From: Thiotrichaceae bacterium
GTDB lineage: Bacteria > Pseudomonadota > Gammaproteobacteria > Thiotrichales > Thiotrichaceae
Length of the DNA: 5,580 nucleotides
Direction of reading: 5' to 3'
Assembly (NCBI GenBank): GCA_027030285.1
Contig: JALVFC010000033.1
Location: 1-5,580 of the forward strand
The notes below the pieces were generated by a model. The model searched no databases, was not told the origin of the DNA, and worked only from the letters and a program-made list of their open reading frames with translations. Below are positions 5,576 through 5,580 of this stretch, in pieces (positions within the stretch are counted from its first letter, which is position 1; each line of letters opens with the position of its first letter). The translations under genes were made by a program, and so were the position numbers.

Positions 5576-5580
5576 AGCAT

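Noticed and set aside
1..5580. Mobile element, CRISPR array, tRNA/rRNA, toxin-antitoxin or defence system
   Set aside because: No repeat array, transposase, integrase, RNA-gene pattern or defence domain was seen. Nearly all the sequence is taken up by seven conserved housekeeping-type genes.

Overview
The window looks like an ordinary chromosomal segment of a Gram-negative proteobacterium, most likely a gammaproteobacterium of intermediate GC content. The main reason is the gene order yrbG, kdsD, kdsC, lptC, which is the same as the lipopolysaccharide (LPS) Kdo synthesis and export locus of Escherichia coli. The encoded proteins align with the E. coli family members without gaps over long stretches, and the catalytic residues I can place are conserved. 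The genus cannot be fixed from this sequence alone.

Layout. At the left edge, coaD (pantetheine-phosphate adenylyltransferase, coenzyme A synthesis) runs rightward and ends at a strong intrinsic terminator (519-548). Facing it on the minus strand is a two-gene operon: a DUF1015-family protein of 414 residues (959-2203), followed after 14 nt by gloA, a nickel-type glyoxalase I (561-944). A 179-nt divergent control region (2204-2382) separates that operon from the rightward cluster. It has a TATAAT-type -10 hexamer facing each way and nested inverted repeats between the two promoters. The rightward cluster is yrbG (CaCA-family cation exchanger), kdsD (arabinose-5-phosphate isomerase), kdsC (Kdo-8-phosphate phosphatase) and lptC (LPS transport bitopic protein). 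Gaps are 54, 28 and 12 nt, with no convincing internal terminator. The window ends 5 nt after lptC, where lptA would be expected.

How the genes work together. KdsD and KdsC catalyse the first and third steps of Kdo synthesis (ribulose 5-phosphate to arabinose 5-phosphate, and Kdo-8-phosphate to Kdo). LptC carries finished LPS from the inner-membrane transporter to the periplasmic LptA bridge. YrbG is a conserved neighbour of this cluster whose physiological role is unsettled. GloA detoxifies methylglyoxal as its glutathione hemithioacetal. The DUF1015 protein is the one gene here without a settled function; its ADGHHR motif recalls the ParB/SerK nucleotide-binding fold.

I found no mobile element, CRISPR array, RNA gene, phage gene or defence system. 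The parts most worth a second look are the DUF1015-gloA operon, the divergent operator-like region, and an eight-G run inside coaD. I do not see evidence for a wholly new system.
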